Assembly (NCBI GenBank): GCA_020086605.1
Contig: JACBWW010000007.1
Span: 19,537,752 to 19,601,751, forward strand
Length of the DNA stretch: 64,000 nucleotides
Direction of reading: 5' to 3'
Origin: Lanius collurio
Taxonomy: Eukaryota; Chordata; Aves; Passeriformes; Laniidae
A program made the position numbers and the translations under genes. Position 1 is the first letter of the stretch; each line of letters starts with the position of its first letter. This document shows positions 51,574 through 64,000 of this stretch, piece by piece. A model generated the notes under the pieces. It was not told the DNA's origin and searched no databases. It saw only the letters and a program-made list of their open reading frames with translations.

Positions 51574-54500
51574 CTATTGTAAAATAAAGAAAAAATGAGT
51601 ATTAGAAATTTACTGGATAATTCATCGATGTAGGTTTTACTGCATGTCTAATATCGAATTTCATGAAATGTCAATCCACAATATGTTACCTCTTGGTAGA
51701 CCACAGATTTAGGAAGACCCAAGGGAAATTTAGATTTTAACAGCTATTACTATTAAATTGGGAATACACAGTTTTCTGCTTGAACAGTTCATGGTGCATT
51801 CCATATAAGCGTTGTCAAATACAGTGCAAATTTACACCAATTCCATTGAATAAAGTAGGATAACTCTACATATAAATTGTTACATTTAATATTCTTCTGC
51901 TTTTTATATTCAGGAAGGTTATAAGGTTATATAAATACAATGTGTTTTTAGGAAAAAAAAAAAACAAAACAAACCTACAAATTTGTTTAAGATCCTGAGT
52001 CTCTAGTTCAGTGCTAAAAAAGACAAAATTGTTTCCACATATAGTATCTCTGAAGAACTCATTGTGTTTTACCAAAATATATAAAACACCTAGGGACATT
52101 TTACTAGATGTTTCTCTACATTTTACAGATATTCTAAGGGAAGGTTGGCAAGAAAATGGTGTTACATAGAAAAGTTCAAAGTTTGGAGAGATAAATAGTG
52201 TAGAAGCTCCTCAAATATTTTCTCTCATTGCCTTATAGGATGTAAAACAACAGATTCCCAGAAATCCGATTGTCAATTAAAAACAGGTGGGAATTGTATC
52301 AGCTCATTTGCGTGCTTTTGTATTTCATTCAAAATTCACATGCAAAAGTAAGTAATTAATAAATTCTGTGGAATAAATGTTTTACCTGCTTTTTTGACAC
52401 TAAAGTGGAAATTTTAGTTGAAATTTTTAAAACCTCCTCCAATCCTACATTAACTATGACCAAGAAATTAAGAAAACAGAAACGCCTAAAAGGGTGGAAG
52501 AACATTTCATATGAGGGCTGATACAAGGAATGCCTGCATGCATTTTCTTTTCAGTCTAAACTAGTCTCATGTTTGTATTGGCCAGCCATTAACTGTATCT
52601 TCCATGAATAAAGTGTGTAAAAGCAATGGCAGCAGTAAGTCATAGTAAAGGTATTTAGATCAATCCTAAAATTACATGGAAGAGAAACCAAGTAATGTGT
52701 AAGAATTGCCTGAATTTTTCATTAACACCTCTTCTTAGTATAGCCAACTTGTACTTGCTATAGAATGCAATAGACTAGTGAGAAAAAGAGTAAGAAGAAA
52801 TGAGATAAAGCTCATTTTACAACCAAACATCTACTATTAACTGTCTTTACTAATGCATGACAGTGCAGACAAAAGACAACCTCGAATAAAACCAATATTT
52901 CTTTTAAAGTGGGATTTATAAACATTCAGATTGTTATCTAATTTTATTAACAGTAGAAATATACAACTGACTTCCAGTATCTACTTATTTTATGGAAAAG
53001 ACAGCTATTTTAACTCTGTGTCAGGCAAAATGTGCTTTACTGATCACTTCTGGAATTCTAATTACAAAATCTTTCCAGGAGCTTGTAAACATTTTATAAG
53101 GCAGACAAGCTTAAACTTTGCAGGATATGGTAAAGCCCTAAAAGGATGCATGCTGTATATCTTTATTTGCAGGTGATTTATTTAGAGAATGAGGTCATTC
53201 AACATTACAAAAGTGTATTCTACAATAAGAAAAGCTGTCAAAATCTCTATAAACGTAAGCTTACTTTTTATCATGAGCCAGTCCCTTAAAATTCATTAAA
53301 AAAAAAAAAAAAGTATTTGAGAATCTAACTGCAGCAAAATTACTGGACTACACTATTTGAGATGAAGGAAAGATTGTCTTGGACACATCTTCAAAAGATC
53401 TGATAAACAGCATTGGTTTTAAGTAGAAAAATAAAAGGAATAATATTTTAAGACAGTCATACACAGTATGATTGGATGGTAAAGAAAAAAACCAAATTTT
53501 TAAATCTACTGACCAGTGTATTACGGTATGCACTGGGGTGCTTCTTAGCAATGTAAGCAACACAGTCACCCAGACTGGCAGGCACACCACAGTGCCACTA
53601 AGGTACTGCAGACCAGAGCAGAAAGCCAGCTCAAGCACTTGTACAAAGTGCAACTGCTCCCAAGCTGCTCTCTCGAGCAGTGGCTGAGAGAAGAGCTCTG
53701 CAGAACGAGAACCAGGAGACCAGCCAGGGACTGCTGGGAAGCAAGACATTCTGATCGGATCTTTCTCCATTTCCATGTTTTATACAACATGCTGAGAAAA
53801 GGTAATAAAATGTTTAAAATCAAAAGCTTGACACAGGTTGACCTAATAGTTAAAGCACCTGAAACGTAGAAATGGGATGAATATGAACTAAACTAGCTTT
53901 GCAAACCCAAATTCTTTTGCTTCGTGTCTTCTAAGTATTACATAAAACAGTGATGTACTTTCTGTCCAAAGATTTGAAAAGTCCACAGAATTTCATTTTT
54001 TCAAACATGTATTTAACTGTACTCACGTAATTCAGTGGAAATATAACACTAATTAAAAAGAAAAAAAAAAGGCTCAAATAAATTTTTACCTAAAACAAAT
54101 ATTTGGGGAACACTTTTAAGAACTATATTTGCTTTACCTAGCAGCATTACTCAACATTACCTATGGTGCATTTTTTCCTTAAATGTTGTTTAACTGTTCT
54201 TGATATGCATCTCATAGGCTCCATATTATGTCTTCTAAGTATTTCTCTTTCTACCAGTGTTTTTTACCTTAACTCACTATCACGTCCCAGTGAAAATAAA
54301 TACACCATATATTTTTCTAAGTCTTCTCTAAGAAGTCCTTTTAGAATATTATTAGAAAAAAATTATTCTTGTTCAAGTATTAAAAAAAAACCAAACCAAA
54401 CCAAAATCAACCACAACTTGCAGCACCATCCAAATTGTAGATCTTGGAAAATAACAGAGTGGCATTTGGTAAAAGTAGTAAGTATTTATCACATTAGACA

Positions 54501-57500
54501 GTGTTAGCTTGATCTCTCCTTTTACCACAATTGACCAGTTAGTACCACTGAGTACACTCCAAATTAAAATTTAGGTAGAATACCAAAATTGTATTGTGCT
54601 CCTAAGACAGAAAAGCACCCATGACTAATGACATTTTCCTGCTCTTCACTCTGTTCACTTTTCCTGCTCTCAGACCTATTTGAAACAGGCATTACCGAAA
54701 AAGGAAATTTGTGGAAAGAAAACTTGGTACTGTCAATCAGTGAGGGAAAGATGGATGCAGAGACCCTTTGGAAAGTTCATTTACATCCTTTGGTCATGCA
54801 GAAGGATTAACTCTGCCAAGGAATGTGCATTCAGAGCATGAAGTAAAGCTTATAGCTGTCATTTCAACACATCTATCAGGCCCTAATTTATGGGCTGAGA
54901 TGATGAAGCTACAATGTCAAATGTAATCTGCAAGGAAGTGCCCGAGCATTTCTCAAAAATGTAATTTCTAAGATAATGAAACACAGAACCATCATTTTTC
55001 TGAGTTTGAACTCAGAAAATATTTTTAAACCTAAGCTTGACACTTATTTTTCAGAAGTATCTTGAATGCTGTTCCTCTTTGTATCTGCTACCAAATCCTT
55101 TTCTTTATGTATAGTACCCATCAGAATATTTCTAAGGCCTTTATAGCAAAACCAGAACCATTATATTTCTTCCATTGCCTTTTAGGGCTAATAAGATCTA
55201 AAAAAAATTTCTTATTCTCTATGCAGCTCCAACACAAACTCAGACATAGTCTTTCTACCTCTGTCAGAAGATCTTTAATTCAGTGGGACTCGGTGTCATT
55301 TCTGGGATCAATTGCCATTAGCTGATCTGTGTTCCTCTAATAACATGAGAACCTTGTGCTATGTTAAAACTTTACTACAGGTAGCTGTCACCTGAGAAGC
55401 CTTCCACAAAGGAAGGTCTGAAACACCCCTCAAAAAAGGGACAATTTCAAGACATTGTGGAAAGGGACAACTTCAACACAAAGTGGAATAATCCCCCACC
55501 AGTTTTTGTAAATATGAAAGTACTGAAAAAACAAACATACAAACAAACATGGTAACAACAATCTTTCCTTGAAAGAATTTGAAATTATTCTGAAACTGAA
55601 ACTAAAGAAAAAAAAACCAAACCAAAACCAACTCATAATGCTGGCCAGAAACTAAGTACTGTGGGACAAAAAAGAGATGCTACTGGGGAAAATTGAGATG
55701 TCAATTAAATGTTGTTGTGCAGTATTTCACCAATCAATCACAAACTGAATTGAACCAGGAACCTCAATTTGAGATAAACTATTTTATTTTTGGCTACAAA
55801 TTGTCTACTGTAAAAGAACAAAGATAAAGAAATTATTTTACTGTTAGTTACATGATAACCTAGCTTTAAATTCAAGTAACACTCGTCTTCCAGTGGCTGA
55901 CTGGAACACTGGACAGAAAATAGTGTCCTGCTTAAATGAAAAAAAATGTGTCCATTGGGAAGACGACCAAAGAGACTAAGAAGGAAGAGGGAGGAGTACA
56001 CCATGACAAAGGCCATGAAGAATGTAAGATCCTCAGGAACTGGACTAAGGAAGAAAGTAAAACACAGGATCACCAGGCCTCTGAGGGAAGGAATAGGCTT
56101 TTATAGCCCTGCTCAGCTTTTCCTGGTGCCCCCACTAGCTCCTTGCCAATGGGCCCAGTCCCAAGTGATGCCACGGCAGTGCCAGCTTCCAGCTCTTTCT
56201 CCAACTGCTTGTGACAGGGTCCCAGCCCCATCTGGCTGCTTGCCATGTCAGGACTGCTGATGGGTGCTGTTACTGGCCCTGGCTCTGTCCACCATGCTCC
56301 AGGGATGCTGTCCATCAGAGAGGGCATGGCCATCCTCTGGGTCCTCCTGTTGCCTGGCTCCCTGGTGCCAAGGATCAGCTGGTTCTCTCTGCTCCACAAT
56401 ATGGATGTTAAAACCTTCCTGAGCATGGAGGCTAGCAAAACTCTGACTTAAAAATAACACATGATATTTCCTTGTTAAAGAGTGAATTAACATTCTAAGT
56501 ACTGTCCATCATCCTATGGGGAATAAGGAATACTCCAGCACAAGGAATTGCAGTGGAAGGTTATGCATTAAGTCCCTATATAGTAACAGAGCTCAATGTG
56601 CACCAGCAGCTGCATATTCCACAGGACCATCCATCTGTGCTCTGCACAGGCAAAACCAAAGAAGGTTGATTTCCTCTGCATAAAAAGAAAAAATCTTGAA
56701 ATGCTCTTTCAAACTGTCCAAATGCAAAAACCTGACTGTGTGACCTCCCATCTACAATCACTGAGAGTGCAATGACTGTAGAAGAGTTAAGTCGTGTGTC
56801 TTAAGTCTCTTCATATCCATCCATCTACAAAACAGGCAACATGACCTTGCATTTGGACAGCTAGAAGCAGTCTAATGGCTGAGACAAGGAAATTTAATGT
56901 GAAATAATCTGTTATGGTTGTTTTGGCTGGGAAATGTTATATGACAAAAATGTAGTGTCAGCAGAGCGAACCATGGAAACAACATGCAGAAAAGTTAAAA
57001 TCTACCACACTTAATAATAATAAACATAGGTGAAAATTCCAAAACAGCTGGGTCCTACAAGCTCTTCTGCTTTGCCATAGTGACCCTGAAGTAGAGTCCT
57101 GAGAGGGGCAGGCAATGCTCTCTGATCTCAGAGCCAAATGGTTCCTGTTGCAGGAAATGTGCTGCAACGAGCTGCCACGGAATGTGCCCCTCCCAGAGCT
57201 ATACTGCATCACACAGATAATGTGCATGTACTTCAATGGGAATGGAGACACTTGATTGCTCCAGTGACCTGCAGTACTAATTTAGATAAATCACTTATAT
57301 TTCCTCTAAAAAGACTAATATAGCCCTACTTTTGTCTGCAAAACTTAAGCCTACAGAGGTAAAATACTATGCAAGAACTAAACACATAATTTAGCAAGAA
57401 CTGAATACTTTCTTCAGTTTATCACTTGAATTATATATTGGACAGAAAAGACTATTAGTGCCAATTTTACTTTATTGCATAATTGTTCTTAATGATGAAT

Positions 57501-60500
57501 CTACAAGTACAGACTTCCATTTCTGTAGAAAGACCTGACTTTCTGCAGGGGGAAGAAAAGCTACTCTTACTACTCTAAGGTCTTCTGCTATAATACAGGT
57601 TTCTTAGAAACAACTGGGGGAAAATGATACAGGCAACTATCTGTCCTGCTTAGTGCTTGTTATATTCATTGGTCAGGAGTTTGTTTAGTTTGTGGTGAAA
57701 AATATACTGTCATAAATATGAAGGTTGTAGCATTCCTTGACTGTACTATTTGGAGTTGTGCTCTGAAGGAGCCAGCCATGAATAAGATCTAACCTAGTTT
57801 TAAATTCTACTAGAAGAGAGGTAAGTATCTTCTAGTTTTAAAGGGATGCAGAATAAACTATAAACAAATGCAGTCCCCCTCAAACAGGGAAGCCTAAGAA
57901 AACATTGAATTAACACTGGAAACTGCCATTGATTGTTTTGGTAGAGCACTTGTATTTCCTGAAATGACCACAAAATGAAGGCCATTTCTCTATAGAACTG
58001 GAAAGAGAAATTGTGCTCACTTCTGACTGTATTCCAGTGTGGCTTTATACAAAGCTGTTCTGGCAGAGCAGGTATGCAGCAGCTCCAGGAAAATGCTGTT
58101 CCCAAGCTAATGATCACTGCTAGGAAGTGACTGTAAACTGTAATTGGGGTGAGCTAAAAGTGTACTGTAGTCATTTACCGTAGCTCAGCTGATGAGCAGT
58201 AAAAGCAGTAGCTCACTGAGTCCTGGTAATTCAGAAGTTTTCAGTCTTTATTGAGCAATGACTCCTTCAGACTGTGACTTCTAAAAACATTGTTTTCTGT
58301 CTTTCAGCTTTTAAATTTCATACAAAAAATCAGAACTCACTTCACTGTTGCTTATTCCACACACTTATTAACTTTTATTTTAGAATTAAATGTCCCATTT
58401 TTGCTCTTATCACACATGTTCTATACAATAAAGGCTTACCAATGCTCACCAAGTACAAGAAAAACTGAACACTTAATTAATAATGTTTTTTAACTTCTAA
58501 TGTCTTCCTTTTTGCAATGGTCTATAAAAAGGTTTTCTCTCCACAAACTGTCAGTCACATCACTTTACCTGTAGAATTTATCTGATTCTTTGTGTAGGCA
58601 TAATTTATCTTACTTTTCTAGTCCTTTGACAGCTATCTTCCTTTGCATTGCTCATGAGTTGTTCCTAGACTTATTTTTCACTTCACTTTGATATTTCAGT
58701 ACTCTAACGCCTTGTCATTCCAAAACAAACACTGGAGTAAACAAGGTGTTCTACCTGGTTTATCCATCTGTTTCCCTGAACCATCTTCAAACACAGTTTA
58801 TTAAAACTGACATGTGATTTACTATCTTATTGCTCTCTTAATTATGATATTAAAATGCCTATCTATCAGCCTGATATAAAGCATCAGAAAGATTAACAGA
58901 GCTACTTGGAATGTTCCCACTTTTGAGCAATCAAGATGTTTTAATTTTCATTGAAAACAGTCAATTTTTTTTCCTAAGAAAGCAGGAAAACAGATATCAC
59001 AAAGAATGCCTTATCATACACTAATTTGAAAAAAATAAAAGGGTTCCTATTCCATAAAATTACTTTTCTATGCCATTTTTAAACATGCTAATCTATATGT
59101 GATTAAAAAATAATTTTTATGGCCCCACCACTGTCTGGCTGCAACATTCAGTGCTAACATTCTGCAATCACAAGGCTTGACACAGGGCGTGTTTGCAGCC
59201 ATGATGCAATGTTTTGCATGAGGAGCCTATCTGGGCTACCAAGACTGTTTATTGTTAGGGTTAATGAGCCCAGGCAGGACTCTGAACAAGGCTAGACTGC
59301 TAGAGAGCTCCAGCTTTGAAGTTCAGGCTTTTTGGGGTAAGTCTGCATGATTAGTTGGTACCACATGGCGATACCAACTGCTTCTCTGTACTGATGCTAC
59401 AACCTCTCACTTTGGGAATTGGGAATCTTAATTACATTATGGAGTTCATGCAAAAAAATCTCTACTTTGTCTTTTCAGGAATGCAGTTAAGTAGATATTG
59501 AGATACTGACTAAGAATATTACTTAATATTATTCAACAAAATGCATTCAGTCCAGGTGAAGGGACAGTAAGTGTCTCTTGAAATATATTTATTTAGGAAA
59601 AAAAATAGAAATACAAATTTGAGTTTGAAATTATCATGATTGCTATGCAGAAATCATAAAATAAATTCCTTTTTACTCATTTTTCTTAGATGTTGTATTT
59701 TCTCTTCAAGCGTCTTCTGCAGTTACTAAGCAGAAAATTACCTCTGAAAATACAATTCATGGTATCATTCATTGCAGATCTTTTATGAGTTTCATGACAA
59801 AAAAGCAAGGCACAACAGAGTCAAAGAAAAATAACCAGTAAGTCCCAAGATGAACCCCTCTCTTTTGAGAAAAATTTAAATTGCATAGAACACTTTATTA
59901 TTACTAATCAGGAGGCTTACAGTTTTGGGTTTTTTTCATATACTCAGCCTGTTAAAATGTTTTTAATTTTTCACTTTATATTTTCTCCCAAAGCCAGCAT
60001 TCACAATGAGTAAATGCCTAGGAATATTGGTACACATCAACAGTCTTTAATACAGAAGGTGTTCAAGCCAAGCAGAACGGTAACAGCAAAAAGGAATTTT
60101 GTGAAAGGGAAACTGGAATTTATTTTATTGCCGTCTTACATGCTCTTTTGAAGGTACAGGTAAACCCAGCCTGTGCTTTCAAACATTTGGAAACTGGGTA
60201 GCAATGTAAACATGTTCTACAAGCTGAACTAATGTGGCTCTATGACTTCTGTTTCACTAGAAAGAGGAAGTTGAACCATAAAACAATGGACTGACTGGGT
60301 CAAAGGGGCAAATCCTGATTTCAAACAATAACAAGTCCTTTGTTGCTGCTGATGCCTTCTCTATTCTTTTCTATGCTTTGATTTTTTGTTCTATGTTTTG
60401 ATTTTCTTCCACTGCATTACCGAACAACTGAACTACAACTTAAACACCTCTTTGAGAGTGTTGTGTACAGTCACTAATGCATTCTGAAATATGTAATTCA

Positions 60501-61071
60501 CAAGAACTCTGGTGTTCAGTGACTAACGTTGAAGGCAGGCAAACATCTTAAAGAAACTTTGATATTTAAAATGATTTTAAAGCATTATGTGACATAAATT
60601 TAATTTTATTTTCCATGGATGCAATGCAATTTTTTGAAAAGTCAAATGTTGTAAAGTCACACAGAGTAAATCTGCCAATAATGGCACTTAGCATAATGCA
60701 GCATTTTCATTTCATTTTTTCTCCAAGGCATCTGAAGACCTCTTGCTCTTTCTTCCAATTCAGTGTATTCTCCCTGTACTCATTGATGTATAACTTCCAC
60801 AAGCATGAAAATAAACAACACTATTTCCCTTAGATTGTCTTTCAGTGCTGATACTATCCCTCTCCAAAATCACAGTAGATATTTACTATATTATTTTTAA
60901 ATTGCCAACAAGAAAAAACCCAGTATATAATTCATACACATATAGGTATAATGGGAAAAAATATTTTAAGAGAAATTTTTCATCTTCATGTATATTTGTA
61001 TTCTGATCAAAACTCGTTAATTAGAGAGTTAACAACAGGTACAGTAAATTCAGCAAAACATCCACACTTGC
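51574..61071 (-). other. MYO16: MYO16 intron A-B, 9.5 kb, GC-AG type
   Basis: The donor is GCAAGT at 61071-61066 and the acceptor ACAATAG at 51574-51580. Apart from short A-runs and a GC-rich block at 56.07-56.43 kb the intron is AT-rich with nothing I can name. Confidence 0.85.
56070..56434. other. GC-rich intronic block, unassigned
   Basis: A sharply GC-richer stretch inside an AT-rich intron. On the minus strand it has TATA-like GGGCTATAAAAGCC (about 56093-56106) and an open frame of 122 codons over 56070-56438 with no recognisable domain. Abrupt composition change suggests an inserted element (possibly an LTR fragment), but neither ends nor family can be defined by eye. Confidence 0.3.
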
Positions 61072-61144
61072 CTGTTCAAAAGTATTCTTTTGAAATTCTT
61101 CAAATCCAAAAATATCTAATATTCCAATTTCAAACACCTGGTCA
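61072..61144 (-). CDS. MYO16: MYO16 motor exon A: switch II (DIFGFE), GC splice donor
   Basis: First recognisable coding exon in transcription order, 73 nt: one nucleotide completing an upstream codon, then 24 codons. The peptide contains [23 protein letters not shown] is the switch II signature that couples nucleotide state to the relay helix in all myosin motors. The acceptor is excellent: a long pyrimidine run ending CCCCAG before the exon (61145-61146). The donor is GCAAGT instead of GTAAGT (GC at 61071-61070). It is accepted because FEQ joins in frame to LCVNMTNEK of the next exon, rebuilding the conserved myosin FEQLC-NEK block. The exon begins in phase 2, so the preceding exon must end with two nucleotides of a codon; I could not place that exon with confidence. 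Assignment to myosin XVI rests on the linked exons downstream. Confidence 0.93.
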
Positions 61145-64000
61145 CTGGGGAAAAAAAAAAGATATTACAGATAACAAGAATTCAAGCAAATGAATAATAT
61201 ATCAGTTGTTTCTGACAGAAGTATTTCTATTCTAGGACAAAAGCAGGCTGTATTTCAAAAACATGGATGACATACACAAGACCATGTATAGAACAGAATC
61301 AAAATTTTACTCACCAACCTGTTATACTGAACAGAAATAAAAAAGCAGGGTTCCAGATTGCTTTAGCAATTTGTAAGAGAAGGAAAAAATCTTAACTTTC
61401 TAAAGTCCAGTTTCTAAGGATATAGGTACCCATTTTCTGACCTCAAGAGTAACCATTTCAGAGATGTTTCAAAGATGCTTGGTTACACTCTATTATTCTT
61501 TGCCATTTATATTTCTTTGGCAGCCAGAATTGCTTCTACAAAAGGTACTTCAAGGGAAACCTGCTAAGCACAAGTCCTCTCTATGTCAGCATCATGTAGA
61601 ATTTCTGGGCTCAGGCAGCCCAAGAAGTTACATGTCCCAGGAGAAAGGACAGCCAGTGGTCAGGCCTGAAGAAGGCAGATGTTTCTTCTCTGTACATATA
61701 AAAGAGTACTTGCTGACATTGCATCTAATATGTTGTGTGGCACTGCATGCATTCAGGGAAGGGATTTTCTTGTGGCCAAGTGGAAGGATCATGGCAGAGC
61801 ATTCAGCTAGGATTTGAACAGGAGAAATGGAAAAAGGACAGAGGTGTTATTATTCTGTACTTACTTGGGACTGGGTCATTGTAAACCTGATCTGGACAGG
61901 AAATAAAATTTACAGCAGTGAGCAAAATTAATATTTGGGATATTCTGTTGCCTACTTTGCAACAATAATATTGCAGGCTGCTGGTTCTGCGATCCTTCCA
62001 ATTTTTTTCCTCCGTATTCTAAATTTCCTCTATGTCTAAATCTCTGTGCATATCAGGCTATAGATTTAAAGGAGAAAAAGGTGAACCACTGTTGAAATAC
62101 ATGAATATAGTTCCATTGAAGTCATTGTAACCCTTACCATGTCATTAGATGAGGATTCAGGCCTCAAAATAAATTTCTATATAGCAAATAAACAAAATAA
62201 AATAATTTGAAAAAAATGCATATTATAAAACAAGCTGGGAAAAACTATTCCCAGGGGCAAGCAGAGCCTTTATCAGAAATCATGCCCAAGAAGCTTGTCT
62301 TCATTTCAAAAGCACATTAGTTCAATGCACTACTGATTGTCACAGGACTAGCTGCGTGCGTAAATGTCATGCAGAGATTGTTACATAATAAATCTAGTCC
62401 AGAATGGCTTTGTTGGGCAGGAGAGGTTATCAGGAGGTCGATTAGCCTCCAAGGGAATTTCTACAAGAAAAAGCATAAAGCTATATCACCACCTCCATCT
62501 CTAGCAATGAGTGCAATTTAAACTGGGTTTAAAAATGTAAGCCTCATTTACAACTGCTCCTGATTAGAGATGGGGGACGTATATTCCTTATCACAATGTG
62601 TTTTCAACAAAACCTTTTCATTTCAAGAAAGAAAAATTAAATGTTTAAAAAGAAATTACCTCAGAGAAACTAGTATTGAAAATCCAGAATTATTATGTTA
62701 TTAAAACTGGTTTGGAAAAAAAAAAAAGAGAAGCTTGAGATTTCAGAATACTTGATTGGTTTCCACTCTTTTTCTTTTCATTTGTATATAGCCTTCCTTA
62801 TAGGAAGGCAAAATATGCACTGCTATGTAACATTGTAAAACAGGTAAAATATTGCATTATATTTCACAATTTTTCAGAACTACTTAACACAGAAGCTTAT
62901 CCCTTCTCTGTCTGATTCAATTAATAGATTTGAGACTGGATTGTTTACATCCCAGTTGAGTCCATGACTATTATTTTGTCACATCAGTCTCTATTTCCCC
63001 TCAAGGAATATACAAACATTTTCATAAGAAAAAGACCAATACATGACTTAATGAATTATTAAAAGTCAGGCAAAATGGGAACCTGGTCCTAGTTTCCAAA
63101 AGTCTGGGTAAAAGCCTTAGCAGTCAGCTTATTGCCTACCTCAAACAACATTCTGTATCAAAACTGTGATATTTGTGAGAAATATCCTGGCTTGCTAGAG
63201 TTGCATTGGTTGACAGAAAAACATCTAGTCTCAGTGTTTCTATCAACTCCTCTTGACAATTTTGGTCGAGTGTTATTAGGAGATGCACACACAACATTAA
63301 AAGAGCTGGAGGTTTTACATAATTAATATCCTGCCTACGGGGCAAGTATAACAGAATTAGGCTCTTTATCCTCTACAACAGTGACATTTTACTATTACAT
63401 TGTGCTATTTATGTGCAAAATCTCTACAATCATGATAGTAATTTTCTGTATTAAATTATTGCTCAGATTTTGAAAACTAAATAAAAACTGACCAATGCAA
63501 ATTAAAAGCATTGCCTTGTATATGGCTGCAAATTATTTTACTTTTTGAATCTTCTTGTCTTTTTCTTTTTCATGCTACTTTTCTTGCCAGAAGGAGGTTC
63601 CCTATATGTTTTTACTGGCTAGCTGTCAATCATATTAATTCCAGCAAAATTACTTTCCTTAAATAATCATAGCAGAAATTCCCAAGGCAAAATAAAGCAT
63701 GAATGATTCCATGTTTACAAATGAAAGGGCATGTCACTAGTGTCTAAAAGAAAAAATATTAGAAAAAGGCACTGTTCTGAAAGATTTCCTTATTTCATGG
63801 TTACTAACCATCACTGACACATTTCTTCATTATGCTTCAGATATTTAATATTTTCTATATACAACTAAAACAACTGTAGCTTTAATGGGGACTGAGACTT
63901 TGTAGTTTGACAATATTTCCCAGCACAGAAACTAGAAAAAAAGGAATTTGCTGTATGACGATGTTTCAAGAACTCTGTCTCTTATATCAGCACACAGGTG
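61145..64000 (-). other. MYO16: MYO16 intron upstream of exon A (partial, at least 2.9 kb)
   Basis: Ends in a textbook acceptor (pyrimidine run then CCCCAG) before exon A. The upstream exon was not found with confidence; a weak candidate near 63.13-63.33 kb is discussed among the findings. No recognised repeat. Confidence 0.7.

Noticed and set aside
1..64000. Bacterial-type features, CRISPR arrays, tRNA or rRNA genes
   Set aside because: None were seen; the window is vertebrate intronic DNA.

Overview
This is a 64 kb piece of a vertebrate nuclear genome, most likely a bird and probably a songbird. It is AT-rich and intron-dominated. It carries avian CR1 LINE tails and GC-rich endogenous-retrovirus solo LTRs of types I associate with passerines. 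The bird call rests on CR1 text and the passerine call on recognising LTR sequence from memory.

One gene can be supported. Nine exons on the minus strand splice in frame, with every intron phase matching, into an uninterrupted stretch of 388 residues. These are the central and C-terminal motor domain of unconventional myosin XVI (MYO16), from just before switch II (DIFGFE) through the relay helix, the HYAGRV strand, the actin-binding region, HCIKPNN, the SH1/SH2 helices and the converter, to the start of the IQ neck. Transcription runs from high to low coordinates. In order, the exons are 61144-61072, 51573-51421, 50850-50650, 40790-40715, 38157-37982, 33218-33138, 32893-32688, 13780-13678 and 490-394. 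The ankyrin-repeat N-terminus, the P-loop half of the motor and the C-terminal tail lie outside the window. Most of the window is MYO16 intron, with introns from 244 bp to about 18.9 kb.

The introns hold two CR1 3' fragments (7.64-9.46 kb and 25.53-26.21 kb), both antisense to MYO16. There are two GC-rich solo LTRs (23.65-24.31 kb; 48.63-49.60 kb, the latter with a 4-bp target duplication) and an older LTR tail fused to the second CR1. Two copies of one unnamed dispersed repeat lie at about 36.09-36.51 and 49.60-50.03 kb. Low-complexity tracts include a pentanucleotide TTTCC array interrupted by a 399-N gap. A second gap of four Ns separates two nearly identical 343-bp blocks, which is almost certainly an assembly duplication.

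Points worth a second look are a GC-AG splice donor in the MYO16 motor, loss of both classical reactive SH1/SH2 cysteines, the false duplication, and the repeat pair that could mispair across MYO16 exons. I found no RNA genes, no CRISPR arrays and no convincing new multi-gene system.
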